From Hahellaceae bacterium (GTDB taxonomy: Bacteria > Pseudomonadota > Gammaproteobacteria > Pseudomonadales > Oleiphilaceae), in contig JACKOB010000006.1 in the NCBI GenBank assembly GCA_024234575.1, forward strand, positions 248,001 to 312,000: DNA of 64,000 bases, in the 5' to 3' direction. The position numbers and the translations under genes are program-made. This document shows, piece after piece, positions 22,457 through 32,072 of the stretch. Position 1 is the stretch's first letter, and each line of letters opens with the position of its first letter. The notes below the pieces were generated by a model. That model did not search any database. It was not told the origin of the DNA and saw nothing but the letters and a program-made list of their open reading frames with translations.

Positions 22457-23863
22457 ATGCGCCATAAAAAAGGCGATTCACGCCAACAGAGCACACTTTT
22501 TCCTGAAAGCCTTGATGAATTCGTTTCTGAGGACAACCCGGTTCGCGTCATAGATGCTTTTATAGAATCACTGGATATGTCCGATCTTGGATTCACCTTA
22601 GCCACAACGAAAGATACAGGTCGAAAGCCTTATCACCCAGCAGATCTATTAAAGCTCTACACCTATGGTTACCTCAATCAGGTACGAAGTACGCGACGAC
22701 TCGAGAAAGAATGTCATCGTAATGTCGAAGTACTCTGGCTAATGAAACGACTCTCGCCCGATTTCAAAACCATTGCGAACTTTCGCCAACAAAATAGCTC
22801 TGCAATACAGCAAGCTTGCCGGGCGTTTATTCAGTTTTGCCGTGAGTCGAAGCTGCTGGATGGACGTTTGATCGCTATTGACGGCAGCAAGTTCAAAGCA
22901 GCCGCTAGCATGAGCAAGACTTACAACCGAAAACAGCTCGATGTTCTGCAAAAACGTTTGAACCGCAAGATCAATGGCTATCTGAATGAACTTGCTAAGT
23001 CAGAGAAAAATGAAAACGAAGACGAACTAGGTTCGGTGCAGGAGGCATTAAGAAAATTACAATCACGCCAGAAAAAGCTCGATGTATTAGCACGTGAGAT
23101 GGATGAGACGAATGCGACTCAATGCTGTGAGACCGAACCCGAAGCAAAGCGAATGCGTTCAGGGCGCGATGGCATTGTGGTCGGTTACAATATCCAAACA
23201 GCAGTTGAGGATGAAACAGGCTTAATTGTTTACCATGATGTGACCGATGAAGGTAGTGATAATCGTCAGCTTGAGCCAATGGCAAAATCAGTTCAGGCTG
23301 AATTAGAGAAGGAAGAGCTTATCGTGCTGGCCGATGCAGGTTATTCCAATGGTGAACAGCTAGCGGATTGTGAAGAAGCTGGAATTGAGCCAGTTGTACC
23401 GCCGAATCGGGCGGTAAACAACAAAGGCGACTTTTATCAAAAGCATGACTTTCAATACGATAAAGACCGTGATCTTTATATCTGTCCTGCAGGTAAAGAA
23501 CTCCATTATCAGACCTATCACAGCAAAAACAAAATGAAGCTATATGCGCGTACAGGCTGTCAGAATTGCCCGCTACAAAGCCAATGCACAAAAGCTGATA
23601 GGCGCTGGATAAGCCGCCACTTTTACGAAGAGGCTCTTGAGAGAACAGCTGGCCGAGTTCGAGAAAATCCGCACTTAATGCGTCGACGTTCAGCGGTTGT
23701 TGAGCGCCCCTTTGCCCATCTCAAACAGATTATGGGGCTTCGACGCTTTCAATGCTGGGGGAAAGAAGGAGCTAAAGCTGAAATGGGGCTTGGCGTGCTG
23801 GCTTATAATCTAAATCGTATGATCAATGAGATAGGAGCACAAAAGCTAATCAGCCTGATCTGA
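22457..23863 (+). CDS. IS1182-family-like transposase
   Basis: DDE transposase of 468 residues. The N-terminal part (about 1-110, RQQSTLFPESLDEFV...) is the DUF772 type, and the C-terminal DDE_Tnp_1_6-like part ends in VVERPFAHLKQIMGLRRFQCWG. Likely catalytic residues are the Asp in LIAIDGSKFKA, the Asp in VLADAGYSNGEQ and the Glu in VVERPFAH. A Cys cluster (CPAGKE, CQNCPLQSQC, about 345-380) looks like a zinc site. No Shine-Dalgarno precedes the ATG, which directly follows a terminator T-run, so expression should be very low. Confidence 0.92.
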   Translation: MRHKKGDSRQQSTLFPESLDEFVSEDNPVRVIDAFIESLDMSDLGFTLATTKDTGRKPYHPADLLKLYTYGYLNQVRSTRRLEKECHRNVEVLWLMKRLSPDFKTIANFRQQNSSAIQQACRAFIQFCRESKLLDGRLIAIDGSKFKAAASMSKTYNRKQLDVLQKRLNRKINGYLNELAKSEKNENEDELGSVQEALRKLQSRQKKLDVLAREMDETNATQCCETEPEAKRMRSGRDGIVVGYNIQTAVEDETGLIVYHDVTDEGSDNRQLEPMAKSVQAELEKEELIVLADAGYSNGEQLADCEEAGIEPVVPPNRAVNNKGDFYQKHDFQYDKDRDLYICPAGKELHYQTYHSKNKMKLYARTGCQNCPLQSQCTKADRRWISRHFYEEALERTAGRVRENPHLMRRRSAVVERPFAHLKQIMGLRRFQCWGKEGAKAEMGLGVLAYNLNRMINEIGAQKLISLI

Positions 23864-23896
23864 GAATAAGCGGAGTATTTTCGTCCGCCCAAAACA

Positions 23897-23928
23897 AAAG
23901 AACCCCGCTAAAAAAAGCAGGGTTCTTT
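23897..23928 (+). terminator. Terminator downstream of the transposase
   Basis: AAAGAACCCCGCT and AGCAGGGTTCTTT pair with a single mismatch around an A-rich loop, 34 bases after the transposase stop and inside the element's right end. Confidence 0.8.
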
Positions 23929-23946
23929 GAAAAGTCACCTAGAGTT

Positions 23947-23963
23947 TGTTTTTACACACTCTC
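23947..23963 (-). repeat. IS right terminal inverted repeat
   Basis: TGTTTTTACACACTCTC is the exact reverse complement of bases 22391-22407. Confidence 0.92.
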
Positions 23964-23967
23964 CATA

Positions 23968-23983
23968 GCGCCCTTTTTTATTT
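23968..23983 (-). other. Right half of the disrupted clpA/infA terminator
   Basis: GCGCCCTTTTTTATTT, preceded by the second CATA (23964-23967), complements 22372-22387 exactly. It lies about 75 bases downstream of the infA stop on the minus strand. Confidence 0.88.
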
Positions 23984-24057
23984 GCCACTCATCAAACGCT
24001 CATCGAAATGGGCGTTGTGGCTGGGCTCTTGGCCCTTATTAATTGCGGATCTATCGG

Positions 24058-24276
24058 TTAACGAGCTCGGTACACGATTCTGCCTTTACTTAGGTCGTAA
24101 GGCGTTAGCTCAACTTTAACTTTGTCACCGGTCAAAATTCGAATGTAGTTCTTACGCATCTTTCCTGAGATGTGAGCGGTAACAACGTGACCATTTTCCA
24201 GCTCGACGCGGAACATAGTGTTAGGAAGCGTATCAACAATCGTACCTTCCATTTCTAAAACATCTTCTTTCGCCAT
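24058..24276 (-). CDS. infA: Translation initiation factor IF-1
   Basis: The 72-residue OB-fold protein binds the ribosomal A site during initiation. The sequence ([19 protein letters not shown]..., [19 protein letters not shown]) is nearly that of other gammaproteobacterial IF-1 proteins. Its normal neighbour clpA is now separated by the insertion sequence. The 274-base gap upstream to ate carries its promoter region, in which a TATAGT in the minus sense (24455-24460) is the only passable -10 box, with a weak -35. Confidence 0.98.
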   Translation of the reverse strand: MAKEDVLEMEGTIVDTLPNTMFRVELENGHVVTAHISGKMRKNYIRILTGDKVKVELTPYDLSKGRIVYRAR

Positions 24277-24550
24277 TCAGCAAAAACCTCGGTATACGGG
24301 TTAGTGGTGTGCATTAACAAACCAGTTGTAGCGCAGTATCGAATCAGCGCAAACGACTTTCTGCAAAGAGAGCCGACATCATGAGAAAGCTTACCGTTGG
24401 TTCGCTTAACCATCGTTTAAAGCGATGCTAATTCGCTGCCTTAATAAACGGCGTGGACTATAGCAGCAATCAATGCGAAAGAAAAGTCGAAGAGGGGGTG
24501 CAGAAATTATTCTCGGCAAATCAGACTACCGGATAAGCTGTGGAAAAAGA

Positions 24551-25255
24551 TTACACTTTTACCCAATTGCCATTAATGAACATCTCTATGGGACGGTAGT
24601 TAATCTTATAATTCATTTTTTGACAGTTTTTTATGTAGTAACCGAGATAAATGTATGACTTTTGTCGACGAATGCATTCTTCAACTTGCCATAAAATATT
24701 GTAAACACCTGGGCTCATTTTAGTGTAATCAGGGTCATAGAAGGCGTAGATTGCCGAAAGGCCATCATTAAGCTCATCAATAACTGATACGGCAACAAGG
24801 CATCCTTGGTCCCAAAATTCGGCGAAGAAGGTGCTGGCAGGGTTGTTAACCAGAAATGACTCGTACTGCGCTTTCGAGGGGGGGTGCATGTCACCGTCGG
24901 CATGTCGGTTGTTGATGTAGCGTTCGTAAAGAGAGTAATGCTCTTCGCGAAAGCTTGAGTCACGAGTAACAACTTTCAACCCCTGGTTTTTCTGTTTGAC
25001 GCGCTTTTGCGATCGCGACGGCACGAATGAGTCGACGGGCAGTCTTACAGGAATACACTGTTGGCAGTTTTCACAGTGAGGACGATAATAATGATTGCCA
25101 CTTCTGCGAAAACCCAATTGCGAGAGAGCAGAATAGGTGTCGACCTGAATAGTAGTGCGTGGATCGACAAACATAGTGGTGGCTTTTTCGCCAGTAATAT
25201 AGCTACAGTCATGGGGCGGCGTAGCATAAAAAATCATTGTTTGAAGGCTGGTCAT
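24551..25255 (-). CDS. bpt: Aspartate/glutamate leucyltransferase (Bpt/ATE)
   Basis: Transfers Leu from Leu-tRNA to proteins with N-terminal Asp or Glu, creating N-degrons for ClpS/ClpAP. The 234-residue protein has the N-terminal Cys set (DCSYITGE and HCENCQQC) of the ATE N-domain and the C-terminal transferase domain (YLGYYIKNCQKMNYK). It lies 30 bases after aat on the same strand, and ClpS/ClpA lie beyond infA. The pathway role is established for Vibrio vulnificus Bpt. Confidence 0.93.
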   Translation of the reverse strand: MTSLQTMIFYATPPHDCSYITGEKATTMFVDPRTTIQVDTYSALSQLGFRRSGNHYYRPHCENCQQCIPVRLPVDSFVPSRSQKRVKQKNQGLKVVTRDSSFREEHYSLYERYINNRHADGDMHPPSKAQYESFLVNNPASTFFAEFWDQGCLVAVSVIDELNDGLSAIYAFYDPDYTKMSPGVYNILWQVEECIRRQKSYIYLGYYIKNCQKMNYKINYRPIEMFINGNWVKV

Positions 25256-25284
25256 GGTGCTCTACTACCTATTTACTACCCACA

Positions 25285-25983
25285 CTAAACCTGTCGCCAA
25301 GCAAGCTCGGATGGCGGAATGACTCTTGCTGATTTTAGTATAGTTAAAAATCGCTGTTTGCAAATCCCATAGGCCCCCATGCTCATTAGATGAGGGTTTT
25401 CCAGCTGACAGTCGATTAGCTTGAAATTCCATGTAGTTAATTGTTCTACCATGTGAATAAAGGCTAGTTTGGATGTGTTGGGCGCGGTGGAAAACATCGA
25501 TTCTCCGAAAAAGCACGAGCCGATGGCCACGCCGTAAAGCCCGCCAACCAGTTTTTCTCCAGCCTGTTGATCCCACACTTCGAAAGAGTGAGCAATACCT
25601 CGACGATGCAGTTCTGTGTAAGCTTGGATCATGTCCTCGGTTATCCAGGTTGAATCGGCATAGCTGCGTGGTGCGGCGCAACTTCTAATTACCTGCTCAA
25701 AGGCGCGGTCACGGGTTATCTGATAGCGCTCCTTTCTTATCAGTTTGCGCATGCTGGCAGAAATATGCAGATGCGCCTGGTCGATAATACAGCGAGTACC
25801 TGGGGACCACCATAAAATAGGTTGTCCATCGCTGTACCATGGGAATATGCCCGAATAGTAGGCCAGGGCAAGCCTTTCACTGGATAAGTCCCCGCCTGCC
25901 GCTAATAGTCCATCCGGGTCTTGCAGCGCCTCACTTAAATCAGGGAACCAAAGCTGATCGTCTAACCAGGCGATTTTTGTCAT
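25285..25983 (-). CDS. aat: Leucyl/phenylalanyl-tRNA-protein transferase
   Basis: Adds Leu or Phe to proteins with N-terminal Lys or Arg for ClpS/ClpAP degradation. The 232-residue protein has the family motifs GLLAAGGDLS, GIFPWYSDGQPILWWSP, GGLYGVAIGSCFFGESMFS and LIDCQL. I start at ATG 25981-25983 (MTKIAWLDDQLWFP), which aligns with family starts. The frame extends upstream to a TTG that would add 7 residues and run towards the trxB terminator. Co-oriented with bpt. Confidence 0.93.
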   Translation of the reverse strand: MTKIAWLDDQLWFPDLSEALQDPDGLLAAGGDLSSERLALAYYSGIFPWYSDGQPILWWSPGTRCIIDQAHLHISASMRKLIRKERYQITRDRAFEQVIRSCAAPRSYADSTWITEDMIQAYTELHRRGIAHSFEVWDQQAGEKLVGGLYGVAIGSCFFGESMFSTAPNTSKLAFIHMVEQLTTWNFKLIDCQLENPHLMSMGAYGICKQRFLTILKSARVIPPSELAWRQV

Positions 25984-26012
25984 CAGGAAGTCATACTTAT
26001 GCAACTAAGAAG

Positions 26013-26038
26013 AAAGCTGACGCTTGGGCGTCAGCTTT
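26013..26038 (-). terminator. Rho-independent terminator of trxB
   Basis: On the minus strand AAAGCTGACGC, a 4-base loop and GCGTCAGCTTT are followed by a pyrimidine-rich CTTCTT stretch, 31 bases after the trxB stop. It separates trxB from aat. Confidence 0.85.
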
Positions 26039-26068
26039 GTAGCACTGATATTAAAAGTCCGGAAAGGT

Positions 26069-27374
<1,306 letters not shown>

Positions 27375-28283
27375 TTAGAACACATCCACCGCTTTTAAGA
27401 GTTGTCTGGATAGTGGTGTGTCGTGGTGTGCGCCATGTCTGCCCACCCTGTGTTCGACAACGCTGGGTAATACAGCCTGAATATCTTCGGGTAACACATA
27501 ATCTCTGCCAGCGATCAGTGCCCATGCTTTCGCGGCTTTCAGCAATGCGAGGCCGGCTCGTGGTGACAATCCGCAGTGGTATTGCGGTTGATTACGAGTG
27601 TGATGCAAAAGGCGATGCACATAATCAATGATGGCATCAGAGGCATTAATCTTTCTCACTTCAGCTTGTAAAACCTCCAGTTCTTTGAGGCCCAATAAAG
27701 GCGTAAGACCGGATATCATCTGGCGGCGATCATTGCCTTTAAGTAGAGATTTTTCGGCTTCGGCGGGGGGATAACCCAGCGTAATCCGCATAAGAAACCG
27801 GTCTAATTGCGATTCGGGTAATGGGAAAGTCCCGACTTGATCTTGCGGGTTTTGCGTGGCGATAACAAAGAAAGGTGCTGGTAGCTGATGTGTTTCGCCG
27901 TCAATAGAAACCTGCCTCTCTTCCATTGCTTCTAGCAACGCACTTTGACATTTAGGGGATGCCCGGTTGATTTCATCTGCAAGCACAACCTGCGCAAATA
28001 TGGGGCCGCGCTGAAATATAAATTTTTCAGAAGAACGCTCGTAGATGGTGATACCAGTCAGGTCTGATGGTAAAAGATCGCTGGTAAACTGTATTCGGTT
28101 GTAACTTAAGCCCAGCACATTGGCCAACGCGTGTGAAAGGGTGGTTTTGCCCAGACCGGGTAAGTCCTCTATCAGCAAATGGCCTTCGGCAAGCAGGCAA
28201 GCCATGGCCAGTTTAATCTGGCCATGCTTACCAAGCAGAATGGTATCCAGAAGGTTGATTGTGCCTTTAACATTATTTGCCAT
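27375..28283 (-). CDS. MoxR-family AAA+ ATPase
   Basis: A 302-residue MoxR ATPase. The Walker A motif is DLPGLGKTTLSHAL, Walker B is VVLADEINRASP, sensor 1 is ATQNPQDQVGTFPLPESQLDRFL, and a helical lid domain follows (about 195-302). MoxR proteins act as chaperones that mature partner proteins, usually with DUF58 and VWA-domain genes directly downstream. None is present here: downstream is the gene-free stretch before trxB. It is therefore an orphan within this window, and its substrate cannot be inferred. Confidence 0.9.
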   Translation of the reverse strand: MANNVKGTINLLDTILLGKHGQIKLAMACLLAEGHLLIEDLPGLGKTTLSHALANVLGLSYNRIQFTSDLLPSDLTGITIYERSSEKFIFQRGPIFAQVVLADEINRASPKCQSALLEAMEERQVSIDGETHQLPAPFFVIATQNPQDQVGTFPLPESQLDRFLMRITLGYPPAEAEKSLLKGNDRRQMISGLTPLLGLKELEVLQAEVRKINASDAIIDYVHRLLHHTRNQPQYHCGLSPRAGLALLKAAKAWALIAGRDYVLPEDIQAVLPSVVEHRVGRHGAHHDTPLSRQLLKAVDVF

Positions 28284-28309
28284 CCGATCATTAACCTCTT
28301 TTAAACCAC

Positions 28310-28585
28310 TTATTTCTTGTTGTTTACGCTATGAATAACCGTATGTGCTTCAAAGTACACCGTAAAGTCTGCATAAACCCATTTAATAATTGGCGGTGTG
28401 CCAATGGCGTTCTGTTTGCTGATTGGGTCGCCAAACTTGGCGACGACTTCATCCATGCTCAGGCCGTGAGCAGGGGTTTCGATAGTGCTTGGTCCGGGGT
28501 GGGCAATAGAGTAAATTTCATCGGCGGTACCGTGAAAAGATGTCGCTAGACTGCAAAGAAAAATGACATGGATAATCGCTTTCAT
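28310..28585 (-). CDS. Small exported hypothetical protein
   Basis: A 91-residue protein of unknown function. The ATG at 28583-28585 begins a good Sec signal peptide (MKAIIHVIFLCSLATSFHGTA, likely cut near residue 21), leaving a mature domain of about 70 residues. The body contains GLSMDEVVAKFGDP and IKWVYADFTVYFE followed by VIHSV, which recalls the small BamE/SmpA-like fold (a G-x-T/S-x-x-x-V-x-x-x-F-G-x-P pattern). There is no lipobox Cys. It lies 26 bases before moxR, so the two are probably co-transcribed. Eleven upstream in-frame residues are dropped because they would bury the signal peptide. Confidence 0.72.
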   Translation of the reverse strand: MKAIIHVIFLCSLATSFHGTADEIYSIAHPGPSTIETPAHGLSMDEVVAKFGDPISKQNAIGTPPIIKWVYADFTVYFEAHTVIHSVNNKK

Positions 28586-28657
28586 TCTGGTATTTCCCAA
28601 GGTGGCATCACGGGCCAATGCAAAATTATTGATTTCGGCCTGGTTTATTGTTTGAGT

Positions 28658-29251
28658 TTAATGTTTGTTTTTTGGCTGATTAATCATTCGTCGTTGTTGC
28701 TGCGCGATAAATCTTGCAATCAGTTGATGGCTGGTTGTATCAATATTTTCAAACTCTACGTTTACCAAAAAGTGCGCGGCTAGCTCGGCGCTCGCATGCT
28801 GTTTTTGGCTGGACCTCACAACGGCGGCTAAAACGAATGACAGGTTGTCGGGTAGCAAGGTTAACCTTAACGCGAGTCGCTGATTGTTTTTAAAGGTTTT
28901 CGGCCAGCAAAAATGAATACCACCTTCGCTAATGTCTATCTCTTGTGCAGCTTGGGCGAATTTATTTTCTGAACCTGATGTGATCGTGGCGGCAAGCAGG
29001 TCAATTTTTTTATTAAGAACTTTTAGATAGGCACCAAGACTGCTGTCCCGGTCTGCAAGCGTTTTTAAAAGGCTGTTTGATTCTGCAGACATGATGCGAA
29101 ACTCGTTGATCATTATCGATTCGGCAGGCAAGGTATAAATATCTGCCAATGCTTGCGCCTCGTGGGTGAGTTCTTCGATTTCAATCGCCGCAGAGCAGGA
29201 AACACGATAGAATTCGCGGCGGTCTTTTGATGTGGCTGGTTTGCTGTCCAT
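28658..29251 (-). CDS. PilZ domain protein
   Basis: A 197-residue protein. The N-terminal arginine motif RREFYRV (about 11-17) and, after a helical insert of about 90 residues, DISEGGIHF (the (D/N)xSxxG motif, about 109-117) identify a PilZ domain, probably a cyclic-di-GMP receptor. The helical segment between the motifs is longer than in a plain PilZ. In Pseudomonas a PilZ gene also sits beside the lolCDE genes, as here, so the location is conserved. The function is unknown. Confidence 0.83.
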   Translation of the reverse strand: MDSKPATSKDRREFYRVSCSAAIEIEELTHEAQALADIYTLPAESIMINEFRIMSAESNSLLKTLADRDSSLGAYLKVLNKKIDLLAATITSGSENKFAQAAQEIDISEGGIHFCWPKTFKNNQRLALRLTLLPDNLSFVLAAVVRSSQKQHASAELAAHFLVNVEFENIDTTSHQLIARFIAQQQRRMINQPKNKH

Positions 29252-29449
29252 CGTTGTCTACTTTTTGCCTGTAATTAAGTTTAATCGGCAACAGGCTGTT
29301 AGATTGGCGTGTTGCGTTAAAATTAGTTTAGCATCAGTTTTTAAGAGTGGGTTCGTTTTATACTGATTCGCTTTCAGGTACATTGCCCGGACAATCTTTG
29401 CCGCTAACCGGCACTTTCTTTTTAATTGATTAAGGAATAAACAAAATTC

Positions 29450-30691
29450 ATGTTTAGACCATACCCATTGTTTATCGGGCTGCGCTATACCCGCGCCAAG
29501 AGAAACAACCATTTTATTTCGTTTATTTCTTTAACGTCCATGATTGGCCTGATGTTAGGCGTTGCGGTGTTGATCACAGTCTTGTCCGTAATGAATGGTT
29601 TTGACCGAGAGCTTAAACAACGCATTCTGGGCATGGTGCCACACGCTGTCATAAAATCTTTTACCCAGATCGAAAACTGGCAAGATCTTGATATTTTGGC
29701 CACCTCTCATGCCGAGGTACTAGGGGCCGCGCCTTTTGTACAAGCCCAGGCGATGGCCACCAGAGCGGGTCAGGTAAAGGGCGTGATGATAAACGGTATT
29801 TTACCTGAGGAAGAAGATCAGGTATCGATTATTTCCCAACACATGAAAGCGGGTGCTTTATCCGATTTGCATAGTGGTGAGTTTGGCGTGGTCGTAGGAG
29901 GCTTGTTGGCGAAGTCTTTGCGTATAGAAGTGGGAGACAAGGTTACGTTGGTTTTTCCCGAAGCGAGCGTTAATCCGGCAGGTGTATTCCCGCGAATGAA
30001 GAGATTTACCGTCACCGGCATATTTGAAGTGGGCGCAGACCTTGACGCGCAATTGATCTACGCCCATATGGATGATTTGAGCAAGGTGCTGCGTTCACCT
30101 GGATTGGTCGATGGGGTGAGAATAAAAGTTACGGACTTGTTTGAAGCTCCCCGTGTTGCCTGGGAAATAGCCCGCAATCTTGATAGTTCTTTTTACGCAA
30201 CAGATTGGACGCGTACACACGGCAACCTTTTTCAGGCGATTAAAATGGAGAAAACGATGATTGGCTTGTTGCTGATGTTTATCATAGCTGTTGCAGCATT
30301 CAATATCGTTTCAACATTGGTGATGGTGGTAACCGATAAGAAAGCGGATATTGCTATCTTAAGAACAATGGGGGCTAAACCTTCTTCAATTATGGCTATT
30401 TTTATGGTGCAGGGAGCCTTCATCGGCATTATTGGAACCATTGTGGGCACCATTGCCGGAGTTGCGCTGGCACTGAATATTAGTGATTTAATCGCGTGGC
30501 TCGAAAAAGCGATGGGGCATCAATTCTTAAATGCAGATGTCTACTTCATCAGCTATTTACCCTCTCAGTTACAGTGGGCCGACGTTGCCATTGTGACAGG
30601 CTCTTGCCTGGTGATGAGCTTAATGGCAACTATTTACCCGGCTTACAAGGCCTCAAAAGTACAACCTGCAGAGGCGCTGCGCTATGAGTAA
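29450..30691 (+). CDS. lolC: Lipoprotein-releasing ABC transporter permease LolC/E
   Basis: Inner-membrane permease that with LolD extracts outer-membrane lipoproteins and hands them to LolA. The 413-residue protein has the family layout: TM1 near residues 27-50, a large periplasmic MacB-like domain (about 55-265), then three TM segments (about 268-300, 320-350, 370-400). The start has YPLFIGLRYTRAKRNNHFISFIS. AAGGAA lies upstream. Only one LolC/E-type gene is present before lolD and none follows it, unlike the lolCDE operons of E. coli and Pseudomonas, so it may work as a LolF-like homodimer unless a second copy exists elsewhere. Confidence 0.93.
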   Translation: MFRPYPLFIGLRYTRAKRNNHFISFISLTSMIGLMLGVAVLITVLSVMNGFDRELKQRILGMVPHAVIKSFTQIENWQDLDILATSHAEVLGAAPFVQAQAMATRAGQVKGVMINGILPEEEDQVSIISQHMKAGALSDLHSGEFGVVVGGLLAKSLRIEVGDKVTLVFPEASVNPAGVFPRMKRFTVTGIFEVGADLDAQLIYAHMDDLSKVLRSPGLVDGVRIKVTDLFEAPRVAWEIARNLDSSFYATDWTRTHGNLFQAIKMEKTMIGLLLMFIIAVAAFNIVSTLVMVVTDKKADIAILRTMGAKPSSIMAIFMVQGAFIGIIGTIVGTIAGVALALNISDLIAWLEKAMGHQFLNADVYFISYLPSQLQWADVAIVTGSCLVMSLMATIYPAYKASKVQPAEALRYE

Positions 30692-31361
30692 AATTCTGTC
30701 AGCTGTGAATGTCGCCAAGGAATATCGCGAAGGGAAAAGTGCGTTACGCATATTCGAAAATATCAATTTTGAAATCGGTAGCTCTGAAACCGTGGCGATT
30801 GTTGGTAGTTCTGGTGCTGGAAAAACTACCCTGCTCAATATACTTGGTGGTTTGGATAAGCCAAGTGAGGGGGCGGTATTGTTTGAGAGCGAAAACGTTC
30901 ACCAAATGCGCGAGAACGCGAAGTGTAAACTAAGAAATAAGCATGTCGGCTTTGTTTACCAGTTTCACCATTTGCTGCCCGAATTCACCGCCTTCGAAAA
31001 CGTCTGTATGCCATTGCTGATTGGTGGCGATTTGGCCAACAAGAAAGAACGCGCTGTTGAAGTGCTGACAAAAGTAGGGCTGGCTCACAGAATGGAGCAT
31101 AAGCCTGCAGAATTGTCTGGAGGCGAACGTCAGCGTGTTGCCATCGCGAGAGCACTGGTTAACGATCCCAAAGTTGTTCTAATGGATGAGCCCACGGGCA
31201 ATCTGGACGAGGGCACCGCACTGCAAGTGCAAGGGCTGATCTTTGACCTTTGTTACCAGTTAAAAACATCATTTGTCATCGTGACTCATGATCTTAGGCT
31301 TGCAAAACAGATGGAGAAAACTTACTTACTGGAGTCAGGAACGCTAAAGCTGGCTCCCTAG
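30684..31361 (+). CDS. lolD: Lipoprotein-releasing ABC transporter ATPase LolD
   Basis: ABC ATPase of 225 residues that powers lipoprotein release. Walker A GSSGAGKTTLLN, signature LSGGERQRVAIARAL and Walker B VVLMDEPTGNLD are complete, with the LolD-type YQFHHLLPEF segment. It overlaps the lolC stop by 8 bases (ATGAGTAA), so it is translationally coupled. Confidence 0.95.
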   Translation: MSKILSAVNVAKEYREGKSALRIFENINFEIGSSETVAIVGSSGAGKTTLLNILGGLDKPSEGAVLFESENVHQMRENAKCKLRNKHVGFVYQFHHLLPEFTAFENVCMPLLIGGDLANKKERAVEVLTKVGLAHRMEHKPAELSGGERQRVAIARALVNDPKVVLMDEPTGNLDEGTALQVQGLIFDLCYQLKTSFVIVTHDLRLAKQMEKTYLLESGTLKLAP

Positions 31362-31449
31362 TGGTGTAGTTCAAAGGGGGGCACAAGAAAGTAGCAGGAG
31401 CCTGTTTTAAAGGCGATTTTACTGTACAGACTGAGCCTGGCTCGACTCG

Positions 31450-31986
31450 TTATATGGATGCTTTTCCTGCCGCTTTGCGCTTTAGTTGTCTCTCAAGCCA
31501 GTCTCGTCTGATCTTTCGTTTCCACAAAAACTGTATGATCAGATAACTGGCGACAGAAAAAAACAATCCACACACAACAGAGCCAAAATATAGCGGTATG
31601 CCAACTTCAATGAGCTTTTCTGATAGCCAGGCCCATGAAAGCTCTGTGTCAAATTTCATCGGCGGCATACCAAGAATATGAGCCCCGACAAAATAGTTGA
31701 AGTAAAATATGGGTGGCATTGTTATGGGGTTACTAATCCAGACTAATGCGACAGATATGGGTAAATTGCAGTTAACCCAGACAGCGATGATGGCTGCGAA
31801 AACCATTTGGAAAGGAACCGGAATAAAACTGCAAAAAATACCAATGAGAAATGCTTTTGAAACAGAGTGGCGGTTAATATGCCAAAGGTTGGGTTCGTGC
31901 AGAACATCACCAAGAAAATGTAACGCTTTAATTTCTCTAATTTTCTCAGGCGTTGGGATGTATTTTTTAAACAAGCGTTTTGGCAT
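31450..31986 (-). CDS. DUF2062 membrane protein
   Basis: A 178-residue integral membrane protein of the DUF2062 family, function unknown. The typical HSVSKAFLIGIFCSFIPVPFQM segment and the VWISNPITMPPIFYF motif (about residues 85-100) are present, with three or four TM helices and a basic C-terminal tail (KRKIRRDWLERQLKRK). It lies convergent with lolD and divergent from comEC. In Pseudomonas the same family member lies beside comEC. Confidence 0.85.
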   Translation of the reverse strand: MPKRLFKKYIPTPEKIREIKALHFLGDVLHEPNLWHINRHSVSKAFLIGIFCSFIPVPFQMVFAAIIAVWVNCNLPISVALVWISNPITMPPIFYFNYFVGAHILGMPPMKFDTELSWAWLSEKLIEVGIPLYFGSVVCGLFFSVASYLIIQFLWKRKIRRDWLERQLKRKAAGKASI

Positions 31987-32072
31987 AAAACAAATCAGCT
32001 CTTCAACAAGCTAGTTAACGAATCACGAAACCGAAGACAAAACCTGTCACGGCATACCAAGGATGGTGTCAC

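Larger units (their letters stand above)
22391..23963 (+). mobile_element. IS1182-family-like insertion sequence, complete
   Basis: A 1573-bp element with 17-bp perfect terminal inverted repeats (GAGAGTGTGTAAAAACA at 22391-22407; complement at 23947-23963), a 4-bp direct repeat CATA on each side and one intact transposase gene. Internal hairpin terminators stand before and after the transposase. The element separates clpA from infA without harming either. The intact gene and perfect ends suggest recent arrival. Family placement is by transposase similarity from memory. Confidence 0.9.

Noticed and set aside
22391..24276. Insertional inactivation of clpA or infA by the IS
   Set aside because: Both coding sequences are full length; the element lies between them.
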